From: an uncultured Bacilli bacterium
GTDB taxonomy: Bacteria > Bacillota_I > Bacilli_A > RF39 > UBA660
Direction of reading: 5' to 3'
DNA: 7,715 nt
Assembly: GCA_944371685.1 (NCBI GenBank)
Contig: CALVXV010000058.1
Span: 1-7,715, forward strand
The notes below the pieces were generated by a model that was not told where the DNA came from, did no database searches, and was given only the letters and a program-made list of their open reading frames with translations. Numbering within the stretch: the first letter of the stretch is position 1; every line of letters starts with the position of its first letter. Position numbers and translations under genes: made by a program. Positions 1 to 6,743 of the stretch are shown one piece after another.

Positions 1-798
1 GAATTAGATTTAATTTTATCCAAAGACACTAATCATCTGCTTCATACCGAATTTGCACCTAAAGAAATCATCTCTCTAGTCAACTCTATAAATAATCATC
101 TAACTAATTTAAAAAATAAAGAAAGTAAATTAGAAAGAAAAAACACTAATTTTAAAAAAATGATTAGAAATATCTCCCATGACCTTAGAACCCCACTAAC
201 ATCTTCTTTAGGTTATGTAAACTTAATGCTAGACTGTGATATACCCGAAAAAGAAAAAATCAAAAATCTTAAAATCGTCGAAGAAAGATTAAAAAGATTA
301 TCCGAATTAATTGATTCCTTCTTTGAATTTTCTAAAATTATTTCGAATGATGAAAATATAACAAAAGAAAAAATTAATCTTGTAGCTATACTAGAAAAAT
401 CTATTTCCCATCATTATGAAGATTTTTCTAATCAAAATAGGGTAATTAATCTCAAAACAAGTCATCCAAAAATTATCATTACCTCAAATGAAGTTATGTT
501 AAAAAGAATATTTGATAATTTAATCAGAAACTCATATAAACATAGTATAAGTAATCTTGATATCAGTGTAAAAGCTAAAGATAAAATTGAAATAACCTTC
601 GCCAATGATTTAATTTATAAAAATTTAGATACTGATAAAATTTTTGATGAATTCTATACCGTTGACATATCCAGAACCAAAGGTAATACGGGCTTAGGTC
701 TAGCAATTGTTAAAGAATTTACTGAACAGTTAAACGGCCAAATCAGCGCTTCAAAAAAACAAAATAAATTGATCATAAAAATAAAATTTAATAAGTAA
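1..798 (+). CDS. Sensor histidine kinase, 5'-truncated by window edge
   Basis: The reading frame is open from the first base, so this is the C-terminal 265 residues of a longer protein, not a short one starting at the ATG at 160. In-window residues about 1-50 form a helical linker. The H-box ISHDLRTPLT follows, with phospho-acceptor His at in-window residue 60 (nt 178-180). The ATP-binding domain has an N-box (DNLIRNS, Asn about residue 177) and a G2 box (GNTGLGLAIV, from about residue 228). The usual D-x-G-x-G (G1) motif is not visible; its place is taken by a segment reading ITFANDL, a relaxed form seen in some Firmicutes kinases. The protein should autophosphorylate and pass phosphate to a response regulator, probably encoded just upstream, outside the window. 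The sensor domain and its membrane segments are also outside, so the signal is unknown. No terminator is seen before the next gene. Confidence 0.93.
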   Translation, partial: ELDLILSKDTNHLLHTEFAPKEIISLVNSINNHLTNLKNKESKLERKNTNFKKMIRNISHDLRTPLTSSLGYVNLMLDCDIPEKEKIKNLKIVEERLKRLSELIDSFFEFSKIISNDENITKEKINLVAILEKSISHHYEDFSNQNRVINLKTSHPKIIITSNEVMLKRIFDNLIRNSYKHSISNLDISVKAKDKIEITFANDLIYKNLDTDKIFDEFYTVDISRTKGNTGLGLAIVKEFTEQLNGQISASKKQNKLIIKIKFNK

Positions 799-802
799 TG
801 TA

Positions 803-811
803 TGATATAAT
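803..811 (+). promoter_or_regulatory. Extended -10 promoter for the 835-1557 gene
   Basis: TGATATAAT is a perfect extended -10 element (TG, one base, TATAAT at 806-811). It lies in the 36-base gap after the histidine kinase. No good -35 box lies 16-18 bases upstream, which is tolerated when TGn is present. The predicted start point, near 818, leaves a leader of under 20 bases with an AGGA Shine-Dalgarno at 825-828. The downstream gene can therefore be transcribed separately from the kinase. Confidence 0.6.
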
Positions 812-834
812 ACGTATAGAAAGTAGGAAGTCAA

Positions 835-1557
835 ATGAAAAAAAAGAAAATTATTATCGCCATTGTTGTCATTCTAGTGTTGTTTGCTGGTATAGTAGGA
901 TATATCACTATATCTGATTTAAAACAGGAAGAAAAATTAAATAATGAATTATCTGAAATTATTGATTTAGCTAGTGTGGATTTTAATGAAATGGATATTG
1001 ATAAAATAAACAAAAAACTAAATAATACTATTACAACTGGTGACTATGCCATCGTTGAAAAATCATTTAAATCATACATCAAAGATGCTTTTAATAGTTT
1101 ATTTCAAATTGTCGATCTTTTAGAAGATGAAAAAATAACCACCTTACTAACTACGGAAAACTATAGTCAAGATGGAAAAGATTTTCTAAATTCTAAACAA
1201 TATATTGCCGATATGATTCAAAAATTAAATACATATAAAGAAGATTATCATAAATACATAAACAAAGAAAAAGCCATGTCCTATATCGAAAATAAAGGAC
1301 TAGATAGTTATTATACTGATTTATATGAACAAGAATATATAGGAGATGTAAACTCCATAGATTTAACCGAATTAGATAACTCTATAGATGAACTTATCTC
1401 AATTTTAAAAATGGAAAATGAAGTTTTAACTATTTTATCAGATAATCCAAATAGCTGGGCTATTCAAGGAAAAAACATTGTCTTTTCAGATAACAATATT
1501 TTAGACAAATACAATACCTTAGTGGAAAAAATATCCACTGAAGTTGAAAAAATTTAG
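835..1557 (+). CDS. Membrane-anchored hypothetical protein, mostly helical
   Basis: This encodes 240 residues. The ATG is preceded by AGGA at 825-828, six bases upstream. A lysine-rich N-terminus (MKKKK) leads into one hydrophobic segment at about residues 5-26, with no lipobox cysteine, so it should be a membrane anchor with the rest outside the cytoplasm. The remainder (about 27-240) is acidic, rich in Lys, Asn, Asp, Glu and Ile, predicted mainly helical, and has no cysteine. Recognisable stretches include TTGDYAIVEKSFKSYIKD (about 66-83) and EKAMSYIENKGLDSYY. I recall similar uncharacterised proteins in gut Firmicutes but can assign no function and see no catalytic motif. It has its own promoter and terminator and so is probably a single-gene transcript. 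A link to the upstream kinase is possible but rests only on adjacency. Confidence 0.85.
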   Translation: MKKKKIIIAIVVILVLFAGIVGYITISDLKQEEKLNNELSEIIDLASVDFNEMDIDKINKKLNNTITTGDYAIVEKSFKSYIKDAFNSLFQIVDLLEDEKITTLLTTENYSQDGKDFLNSKQYIADMIQKLNTYKEDYHKYINKEKAMSYIENKGLDSYYTDLYEQEYIGDVNSIDLTELDNSIDELISILKMENEVLTILSDNPNSWAIQGKNIVFSDNNILDKYNTLVEKISTEVEKI

Positions 1558-1581
1558 CTACTAATAAATAGTAGTTTTTTT
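1556..1581 (+). terminator. Rho-independent terminator after the 835-1557 gene
   Basis: CTACTA (1558-1563) pairs with TAGTAG (1569-1574) around a five-base loop, ATAAA. One G-U and one A-U pair with the first T residues can extend the stem to eight pairs. Seven T residues follow (1575-1581). The stem is AT-rich and modest, but it starts at the stop codon and has a clean T tract. Confidence 0.75.
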
Positions 1582-1629
1582 AATATGCTAGTTCGAAAAA
1601 TATCAATATTTTATAAAATAATTAAAACC

Positions 1630-1658
1630 TTTATAACATTAAATATACGTGGTATAAT
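1630..1658 (+). promoter_or_regulatory. Promoter of the P-type ATPase gene
   Basis: TGGTATAAT at 1650-1658 is a perfect extended -10 element. TTTATA at 1630-1635 lies 17 bases upstream of the hexamer and matches four of six bases of the -35 consensus. The predicted start, near 1665, gives a leader of about 20 bases that contains GAGG at 1674-1677 as the Shine-Dalgarno. Confidence 0.65.
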
Positions 1659-1684
1659 AAAAACATAATAAGTGAGGTATAAAA

Positions 1685-4285
1685 ATGAAACAAGCATATC
1701 AAAAATCTATAGATGAAATATACTCTGAATTAAACTCATCAAAAGACGGACTTTCTAAAACCGAAGTATTAAAAAGACAAAAAACATATGGCTTAAATGT
1801 TTTAATTGATAAAAACAAAAAAACCAAATTACAAATTTTCTTAAGTCAATTTAAAAACATGATGATAATTCTTTTATTAGGGGTTGGTTTTTTATCATTA
1901 ATATATTCATTAATTACTGGTGATGACTTCCTAGAACCTTTAGTCATATTAGGAACAACCTTAATAAACTGTATCTTGGGTTATTTTCAAGAATCAAAAG
2001 CCGCTAATGCCACTGAAAAACTAAAACAATATTCAGCCAATTATGTTACAGTTAGGAGAAATGGTACCAGTACTGATATAGATGCTAAAGAATTAGTGCC
2101 AGGAGATTATATCATTTTAGAAGCTGGCGATAAAGTACCCGCCGATGCTAGAATAATTGAAAGTTATTTTGCTAAAACTGATGAATCAATTTTAACTGGC
2201 GAAAGTAATAATGTTGAGAAAAACGAAAATATAATTCCAAATAAAACAATCTTAGCCGAAACATATAATATGATTTACTCCGGCACAATAGTTGTTTCCG
2301 GTAAAATAGAAGCCATTGTTATAAATACTGGTATGCAAACTGAACTTGGTAAAATTGCCAGCATACTAGACACCAAAGAAGAACCAGCCACTCCAATTCA
2401 AATGAAAGTTGCCAAAGTAAGTCGCTTTATCACCGGCGTTGCTTTTATATTAATTGCTTTTGTCTTAATCTATGGACTTATTAATCATTATACAATTTTA
2501 AACATTGTGATGCTTTGTATCTCTATGATAGTAGCTAGTGTTCCAGAAAGTCTTACTATCGCCATCACCGCCACCCTCTCAATTGGTGTTAGTAGTATGG
2601 CTAAAAAGAAATCTATCATTAAAAATTTAGCCGCCATCGAAACCCTCGGCTCTACAGAAGTAATATGTACTGATAAAACTGGAACCTTAACAGAAAACAA
2701 AATGAAAATTGCTAAAATATATACAGACAATAAAGAAATAAAATTAACCGATATTCAAAATTATCAACTTTTAATTAATATTATGGATAATTCTAATTCC
2801 GCCACTTTAGGCTCTGACGGTCTATATACCGGAGATGCAGTGGACGTCGCCATTAAAAATTATTTAAAAGAAAATAATTTAAAATCGCAACCAGTCACCA
2901 AAATAACTGAATTACCTTTTGATTCAAAACGTAAAATGATGAGTGCTGTTTATAAAAAAGACGGTGAAACATATCTTTATCTTAAGGGTAGTTTAGAAGC
3001 CATTTTACAAAGAAGTACCAAAATTTTAATCAATAATGAACTTCAAACTTTAACCTCTGAACATATAAATGAATATAAAAAAAAAGAAACCCAAATGTCC
3101 GAAGAATCCTTAAAAGTAATTGCTTTCGCTTATAAAAAAATAGATAAAATAGTTACTAATGAAAGTGAATATTTTAACGAAGAAAACAATTTAATCTTAA
3201 CTGGTTTAGCTGGCTTCAAAGATCCAATTAGAAAAAATATCAAAGCCTCTATTGATGTGTGTAAAGAAGCCGGTATTATCCCAATTATGCTAACCGGCGA
3301 TAATCTACAAACAGCTTATACAATTGCTAAAGAAGCTGGAATATGTCAAAACGAAAATGAATGTATAAATGCTAGCGAACTATCTGAAGAAGCTTTAATT
3401 AAAAACATTAACAAATATAAAGTATATGCTAGAGTTAGTCCAGACACAAAAGTCCAAATTGTCAAAGCTTTCCAAAAAGAACATAAAGTTGTCGCTATGA
3501 CTGGAGACGGTGTTAATGATGCCCCAGCCATTAAATTAGCTAATGTCGGAGTTGGTATGGGTAAAAGCGGAACAGATGTCACAAAAGATGTATCAGATAT
3601 CATTCTCTTAGATGATAGCTTTAACACGATCGTGACAGCCGTATCAGAAGGTAGAAGAATATATGATAATGTTATAGCCAATATCTTATATAATCTATCT
3701 AGTAATTTTACGGAAATTCTAATTATTTTATTTGGTATGCTAACCGGCAATACCATAATATCAGCTATCCATGTTTTATATATTGACTTAGTCGCTGATA
3801 CTGTCCCATCAATAGCTTTAGCCTTTGAAGGACCTTCAAAAAACATCATGAAACAAAAACCTAAAGGTTTAAATAAAAAAATATTCACTAAATTTTTTAG
3901 CGGTTTCTTAATTTTATCAGTTATCTTAGAAACTCTAATTAGTTTATATGTTTATTATAGATTCTTACCACTTGGTCAAAGTATTGCTCAAACCCTAGCT
4001 CTTTTAAGTATCGTTATCAATGAGTTTGTCTTTGCATACAACTGTCGATCTTTAAAAGAACAAATTCATAAAAAAGGAATATTAAAAAACAAACAGTTAA
4101 ATATTGGAATATTTGCTTTAATTATAGTTCAAATAATTGTTTTCTTTAGTCCACTTGGTAAAATATTTGGCCTTGAAACAGTAACCGTTAATCAATTTAT
4201 ATATGTAATTTTAATAAACCTTGTTTCATTAGTTATCATCGAACTATTAAAACCATTAATCGTAAAACACTTTAAAGATGAATAA
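1685..4285 (+). CDS. P2-type cation-transporting ATPase (probably Ca2+-like)
   Basis: This 866-residue protein, complete for the family, is a membrane pump using ATP to move cations, most likely exporting Ca2+. In order: cation-ATPase N domain (about 5-50); M1-M2 (about 59-102); actuator loop TGES at 171-174; M3-M4 with PESL at 287-290, where PEGL is usual; phosphorylation motif DKTGTLT with Asp330; nucleotide domain with KGS at 434-436; MLTGD at 535-539; TGDGVNDAPA at 606-615; and six C-terminal membrane segments. Aligned by eye to SERCA, Glu288 matches E309, Asn674 N768, Glu677 E771, Asp705 D800 and Glu780 E908. Asp701 replaces N796 and Ala704 replaces T799. M6 (IDLVADTVPSIALAFE) resembles Na,K-ATPase more than SERCA, so ion specificity is uncertain. 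GAGG lies seven bases before the ATG. No clear terminator follows, so read-through into the XRE gene is possible. Confidence 0.95.
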   Translation: MKQAYQKSIDEIYSELNSSKDGLSKTEVLKRQKTYGLNVLIDKNKKTKLQIFLSQFKNMMIILLLGVGFLSLIYSLITGDDFLEPLVILGTTLINCILGYFQESKAANATEKLKQYSANYVTVRRNGTSTDIDAKELVPGDYIILEAGDKVPADARIIESYFAKTDESILTGESNNVEKNENIIPNKTILAETYNMIYSGTIVVSGKIEAIVINTGMQTELGKIASILDTKEEPATPIQMKVAKVSRFITGVAFILIAFVLIYGLINHYTILNIVMLCISMIVASVPESLTIAITATLSIGVSSMAKKKSIIKNLAAIETLGSTEVICTDKTGTLTENKMKIAKIYTDNKEIKLTDIQNYQLLINIMDNSNSATLGSDGLYTGDAVDVAIKNYLKENNLKSQPVTKITELPFDSKRKMMSAVYKKDGETYLYLKGSLEAILQRSTKILINNELQTLTSEHINEYKKKETQMSEESLKVIAFAYKKIDKIVTNESEYFNEENNLILTGLAGFKDPIRKNIKASIDVCKEAGIIPIMLTGDNLQTAYTIAKEAGICQNENECINASELSEEALIKNINKYKVYARVSPDTKVQIVKAFQKEHKVVAMTGDGVNDAPAIKLANVGVGMGKSGTDVTKDVSDIILLDDSFNTIVTAVSEGRRIYDNVIANILYNLSSNFTEILIILFGMLTGNTIISAIHVLYIDLVADTVPSIALAFEGPSKNIMKQKPKGLNKKIFTKFFSGFLILSVILETLISLYVYYRFLPLGQSIAQTLALLSIVINEFVFAYNCRSLKEQIHKKGILKNKQLNIGIFALIIVQIIVFFSPLGKIFGLETVTVNQFIYVILINLVSLVIIELLKPLIVKHFKDE

Positions 4286-4333
4286 AAGAAGTCATAAAAA
4301 AGTTAGTTTTCAAATGCCAGATGATACAAAATA

Positions 4334-4342
4334 TGGTATAAT
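4334..4342 (+). promoter_or_regulatory. Extended -10 promoter for the first XRE gene
   Basis: TGGTATAAT is a perfect extended -10 element in the 83-base gap after the ATPase, identical to the one in front of the ATPase. No convincing -35 box is seen at the right spacing. The predicted start, near 4349, gives a leader of about 20 bases with AGGTG at 4359-4363 as the Shine-Dalgarno. Confidence 0.6.
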
Positions 4343-4368
4343 TAATGAGTAGTTAAGTAGGTGATAAT

Positions 4369-5067
4369 GTGGATCAAGAAAAGTTTGGTAAATTTATTAA
4401 AGCACTTAGAAAAAAACATAATCTAACTCAAAAAGAGTTCGCTGATAAATATAATGTCACTTATCAAGCAGTAAGTAAATGGGAAAATGGTAAAAATATG
4501 CCAGACAGTACTTTAATAAAAAAAATCAGTGAAGATTTTAATGTCAGTTTAGAAGAACTTTACAATGGAGAGTTTAAAAGCAAAAAAAATAAAAATTTAA
4601 TTATTATTAGTATATTTATTATAATCGCCATTATTTTAATTATAACGAGTTTTTATAATATATTTAAAACCAGTGATTTTCAGTTTAAAACCTTATCAGC
4701 CAATTGTCCAAACTTCACAATATCTGGAAACATTGCCTATAACGATAAAAAATCTGCCATATATATATCTAATATCGAATATTGTGGTGGTGATGAAAAA
4801 GAAAAATATAAAAATATAGAATGTATCTTATATGAAAAAAACGGAAAAACAGAAAATAAAATAAGTTCTTATAAATATAATGAAAAAGAAAGTATTACTT
4901 TAGAAAATTTCTTAAAAGAAGTCACATTTACCATTGATGATTATGAAAAAACATGCAAAGTATATCAAGATGGTTCATTATATTTAAAGGTTAATGCTTA
5001 TAATGATAACCATAAAACCACGGCCTATGAAATACCATTAAAACTAGATGACACCTGCACACATTAA
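4369..5067 (+). CDS. Membrane-anchored XRE-family regulator, Cys-bearing outer domain
   Basis: This encodes 232 residues from a GTG start, five bases after AGGTG (4359-4363); the ATG two bases earlier is out of frame. Residues about 5-65 are an XRE/HTH_3 DNA-binding domain (LTQKEFADKYNVTYQAVSKW, then ENGKNMPD). A lysine-rich stretch (70-76) precedes one membrane segment at about 76-98. By the positive-inside rule the DNA-binding end is cytoplasmic and residues about 100-232 are outside. This outer domain is unrecognised, probably beta-rich, and carries Cys113, 139, 152, 196 and 230, the only cysteines in the protein. The design is a transmembrane one-component regulator in which an outside event alters DNA binding. 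It sits between the cation pump and the rhodanese/thioredoxin operon, either of which could be its target. It is a paralogue of the 6876-7607 gene, with about half the residues identical across the first 68. Confidence 0.9.
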   Translation: MDQEKFGKFIKALRKKHNLTQKEFADKYNVTYQAVSKWENGKNMPDSTLIKKISEDFNVSLEELYNGEFKSKKNKNLIIISIFIIIAIILIITSFYNIFKTSDFQFKTLSANCPNFTISGNIAYNDKKSAIYISNIEYCGGDEKEKYKNIECILYEKNGKTENKISSYKYNEKESITLENFLKEVTFTIDDYEKTCKVYQDGSLYLKVNAYNDNHKTTAYEIPLKLDDTCTH

Positions 5068-5091
5068 CTCAACTTAAGGTTGAGTTTTTTT
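5066..5091 (+). terminator. Rho-independent terminator after the first XRE gene
   Basis: AACTCAAC (5066-5073) pairs perfectly with GTTGAGTT (5079-5086) around the loop TTAAG. Seven T residues (5085-5091) follow the core stem. It overlaps the stop codon and separates this gene from the rhodanese operon. The following TCAACC (5091-5096) could pair instead with GGTTGA (5078-5083). Confidence 0.85.
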
Positions 5092-5105
5092 CAACCAATT
5101 CGTTA

Positions 5106-5134
5106 TTGATATTTTAATCTTTTATGGTTAAACT
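5106..5134 (+). promoter_or_regulatory. Promoter of the rhodanese/thioredoxin operon
   Basis: TTGATA (5106-5111) matches five of six -35 bases. Exactly 17 bases later, TAAACT (5129-5134) matches four of six -10 bases. Unlike the other promoters here it has a good -35 and a weak -10, the arrangement expected of a regulated promoter. The predicted start, near 5141, leaves a very short leader before the perfect AGGAGG. Confidence 0.5.
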
Positions 5135-5155
5135 AAAAATGTAGGAGGTAATAAC

Positions 5156-5851
5156 ATGAAAAAGAAAAGTATTATTATGTTAGTTATAAGTGTATTAATA
5201 ATTATAACCATTATTGTATGTGCATTTATATTTAACGATAAAGAAAATAATTTAGAAGCTTTACCAAAGCCAGAAGTAACAGAAGGAGTTAGAGGCGAAT
5301 TTGGCATTGATAAAAACATCAATGAGGAAACTATTGATAATTATTTAAACAGAGAAGACTCAGTTTATAGAGATATGCGCATGTTAAAAGATCCAGGCAA
5401 TTATGAAGCCATTGGTGGCGATGCTTATTTATCTGGATTTATAAAAGGTTTTGAAATAGTACCTTTACCATATTTGGTCAATGTCTCTGGACTTCCAGAA
5501 GAAGTAGGAGATACCTATACAGGTGATACCTTATTTACGGAAAAAGATGGAAAATATACCGCTAACTACGAAGAATCTATGGATATTTTAGAATATCTTT
5601 TCCCTAAAGATAAAAACATTTTTCTAATGTGTGGTGGTGGCGGTTATGCTGGCATGACTAAAAACATGTTAGTAACATTAGGCTGGGATAAAAATAAAAT
5701 TTATAATGTTGGTGGTTACTGGTATTATAATGGTAAAAACAATGTCGAAGTTAAGACAGAAAAATATGGTGATACTTCGTATGATTTTTGGAAAGTTCCA
5801 TATCACGATATAGACTTTGATTCACTTCATGAGGTTAATCAAAATGAATAA
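5156..5851 (+). CDS. Membrane-anchored rhodanese-like domain protein
   Basis: This encodes 231 residues. The start is fixed by a perfect AGGAGG (5143-5148) seven bases before the ATG. MKKK and one hydrophobic segment (about 5-26) anchor it; Cys22 lies in that segment, but Val before it and hydrophobic residues after it make a lipobox unlikely. The rest should lie outside the cytoplasm. Residues about 55-195 fit a rhodanese fold: DxR at 73-75 (YRDMRM), a putative active-site loop CGGGGYAG starting at Cys159 (nt 5630-5632), then a helix ending LGW and NVGGYWYYNGK near the end. Rhodaneses carry sulfur as a cysteine persulfide. Here the cysteine is kept, but the loop Arg of the usual C-x-x-G-x-R is Tyr164, and about 30 extra residues (about 108-140) lie before the cysteine. 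Substrate and activity are therefore uncertain. The gene overlaps the downstream thioredoxin-like gene by eight bases, implying joint expression. Confidence 0.82.
   Translation: MKKKSIIMLVISVLIIITIIVCAFIFNDKENNLEALPKPEVTEGVRGEFGIDKNINEETIDNYLNREDSVYRDMRMLKDPGNYEAIGGDAYLSGFIKGFEIVPLPYLVNVSGLPEEVGDTYTGDTLFTEKDGKYTANYEESMDILEYLFPKDKNIFLMCGGGGYAGMTKNMLVTLGWDKNKIYNVGGYWYYNGKNNVEVKTEKYGDTSYDFWKVPYHDIDFDSLHEVNQNE
5831..5846 (+). promoter_or_regulatory. RBS that sets the thioredoxin-like start at 5844
   Basis: GAGG at 5831-5834, nine bases before the ATG at 5844, lies inside the end of the rhodanese gene. It favours this ATG over an in-frame start at 5817, which has no comparable site and would put MIHFMRLIK before the lysine-led membrane anchor MNKK. 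Confidence 0.7.
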
Positions 5852-6743
5852 AAAAATTTTATGGGTTTTAATACCTTTAGTATTAATAGTGGCCGTTATT
5901 TTGATTATAAAAAATATTCCTGTTCAAAAATTTTATTTAGAAAATAAATATTATGGCAGTAATGAAGTTATAGAAATCAGTACATCTGATTTAGAAAAAT
6001 TAATTGATGAAAAAGAATCATTCGCTTTATTTGTTTATCAACCAGCTTGCGTTACATCATCTAAACTCGAACAAATATTAACTGATTTTACGGCCGATAA
6101 TAATATTAAAATTTATAAAATTGCTTTTTCCAATATTAAAACTACTAAATTAAGTAAATCAATAAAATACTATCCATCATTTGCTATTTTTAATAAAGGT
6201 GTAATGGTCGATTATTTAGACGCTAATAGTGATAATGACTTAAAATATTATGAAAATAAAGATGAATTTGAAAAATGGTTTACTAATTATGTTTTATTAA
6301 AAGATAATGATGTTTCTGGTTCAAATGAAAATAATATTGCTGAACAAAGCTCAGAAAATAGTGAAGTAGATACCCCAAAAACAATTAATTTAGAAAATGT
6401 CACATATGATAAAAACAAAGTAAATATCTATTTCTTTTGGGGTAGTACCTGCCCACACTGTGAAGCCGAGTTTACTTTCTTTGATGAAATAAAAGAAGAA
6501 TATGGCGACTATTATAATTTACACACTTATGAAGTTTGGGAAAATAAAGAAAATGCTGATATTATGAATGTATTTGCCCAAGCTTTAGGAGAAAAAGCAA
6601 CAGGTGTTCCTTATACTATTATCGGCGATGAGTCTTTTACTGGCTTTGGTGAATCAAGTAAAGAAAAATTTATAAATGCCATAAAAAACAAATATCAAAA
6701 TAGCTCTGACATTTACTTTGACAAAATAAAAAACAAAGAATAA
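5844..6743 (+). CDS. Membrane-anchored tandem thioredoxin-fold protein
   Basis: This encodes 299 residues. A membrane segment (about 5-22) puts the rest outside the cytoplasm. Domain 1 (about 45-152) looks like a thioredoxin fold with one active-site cysteine (ACVTSS, Cys69; CxxS instead of CxxC) and a possible cis-proline in YYPSF (Pro111). An acidic, Asn/Ser-rich linker (about 153-180) follows. Domain 2 (about 183-285) is a clear thioredoxin-like domain with FFWGSTCPHCEAE (Cys203-Cys206) and a cis-proline in TGVPYTII (Pro256). CPHC is common in DsbA-like thiol oxidoreductases, so domain 2 should exchange dithiols and disulfides at the outer face. Domain 1 may be a binding or mixed-disulfide domain. 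The start overlaps the rhodanese gene by eight bases (5844-5851), so translation is probably coupled. Which substrate proteins it acts on, and whether it oxidises or reduces them, cannot be read from sequence. No terminator is obvious after the stop. Confidence 0.88.
   Translation: MNKKILWVLIPLVLIVAVILIIKNIPVQKFYLENKYYGSNEVIEISTSDLEKLIDEKESFALFVYQPACVTSSKLEQILTDFTADNNIKIYKIAFSNIKTTKLSKSIKYYPSFAIFNKGVMVDYLDANSDNDLKYYENKDEFEKWFTNYVLLKDNDVSGSNENNIAEQSSENSEVDTPKTINLENVTYDKNKVNIYFFWGSTCPHCEAEFTFFDEIKEEYGDYYNLHTYEVWENKENADIMNVFAQALGEKATGVPYTIIGDESFTGFGESSKEKFINAIKNKYQNSSDIYFDKIKNKE

Noticed and set aside
160..798. ATG at 160 as the start of a short kinase
   Set aside because: The frame is open back to base 1 with kinase-like linker sequence, and the ATG sits only six codons before the H-box histidine, so it is an internal methionine.
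2488..2730. 80-codon open frame on the - strand inside the ATPase gene
   Set aside because: It is antisense to the M4 and DKTGTLT region and is explained as a shadow of the real gene.
3287..3748. Repeated 12-mer ATGCTAACCGGC at 3287 and 3737
   Set aside because: Both copies are in frame and encode Met-Leu-Thr-Gly with the same codons; a coincidence within one gene, not a repeat element.
3346..3888. 180-codon open frame on the - strand inside the ATPase gene
   Set aside because: It lies opposite the P-domain and M5-M6 coding sequence, whose motifs are intact on the + strand; it has no plausible RBS or family resemblance.
5156..5231. Lipoprotein signal peptide with Cys22 in the rhodanese-like protein
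   Set aside because: The residue before Cys22 is Val rather than Gly, Ala or Ser, and hydrophobic residues continue after it, so a plain membrane anchor is more likely.
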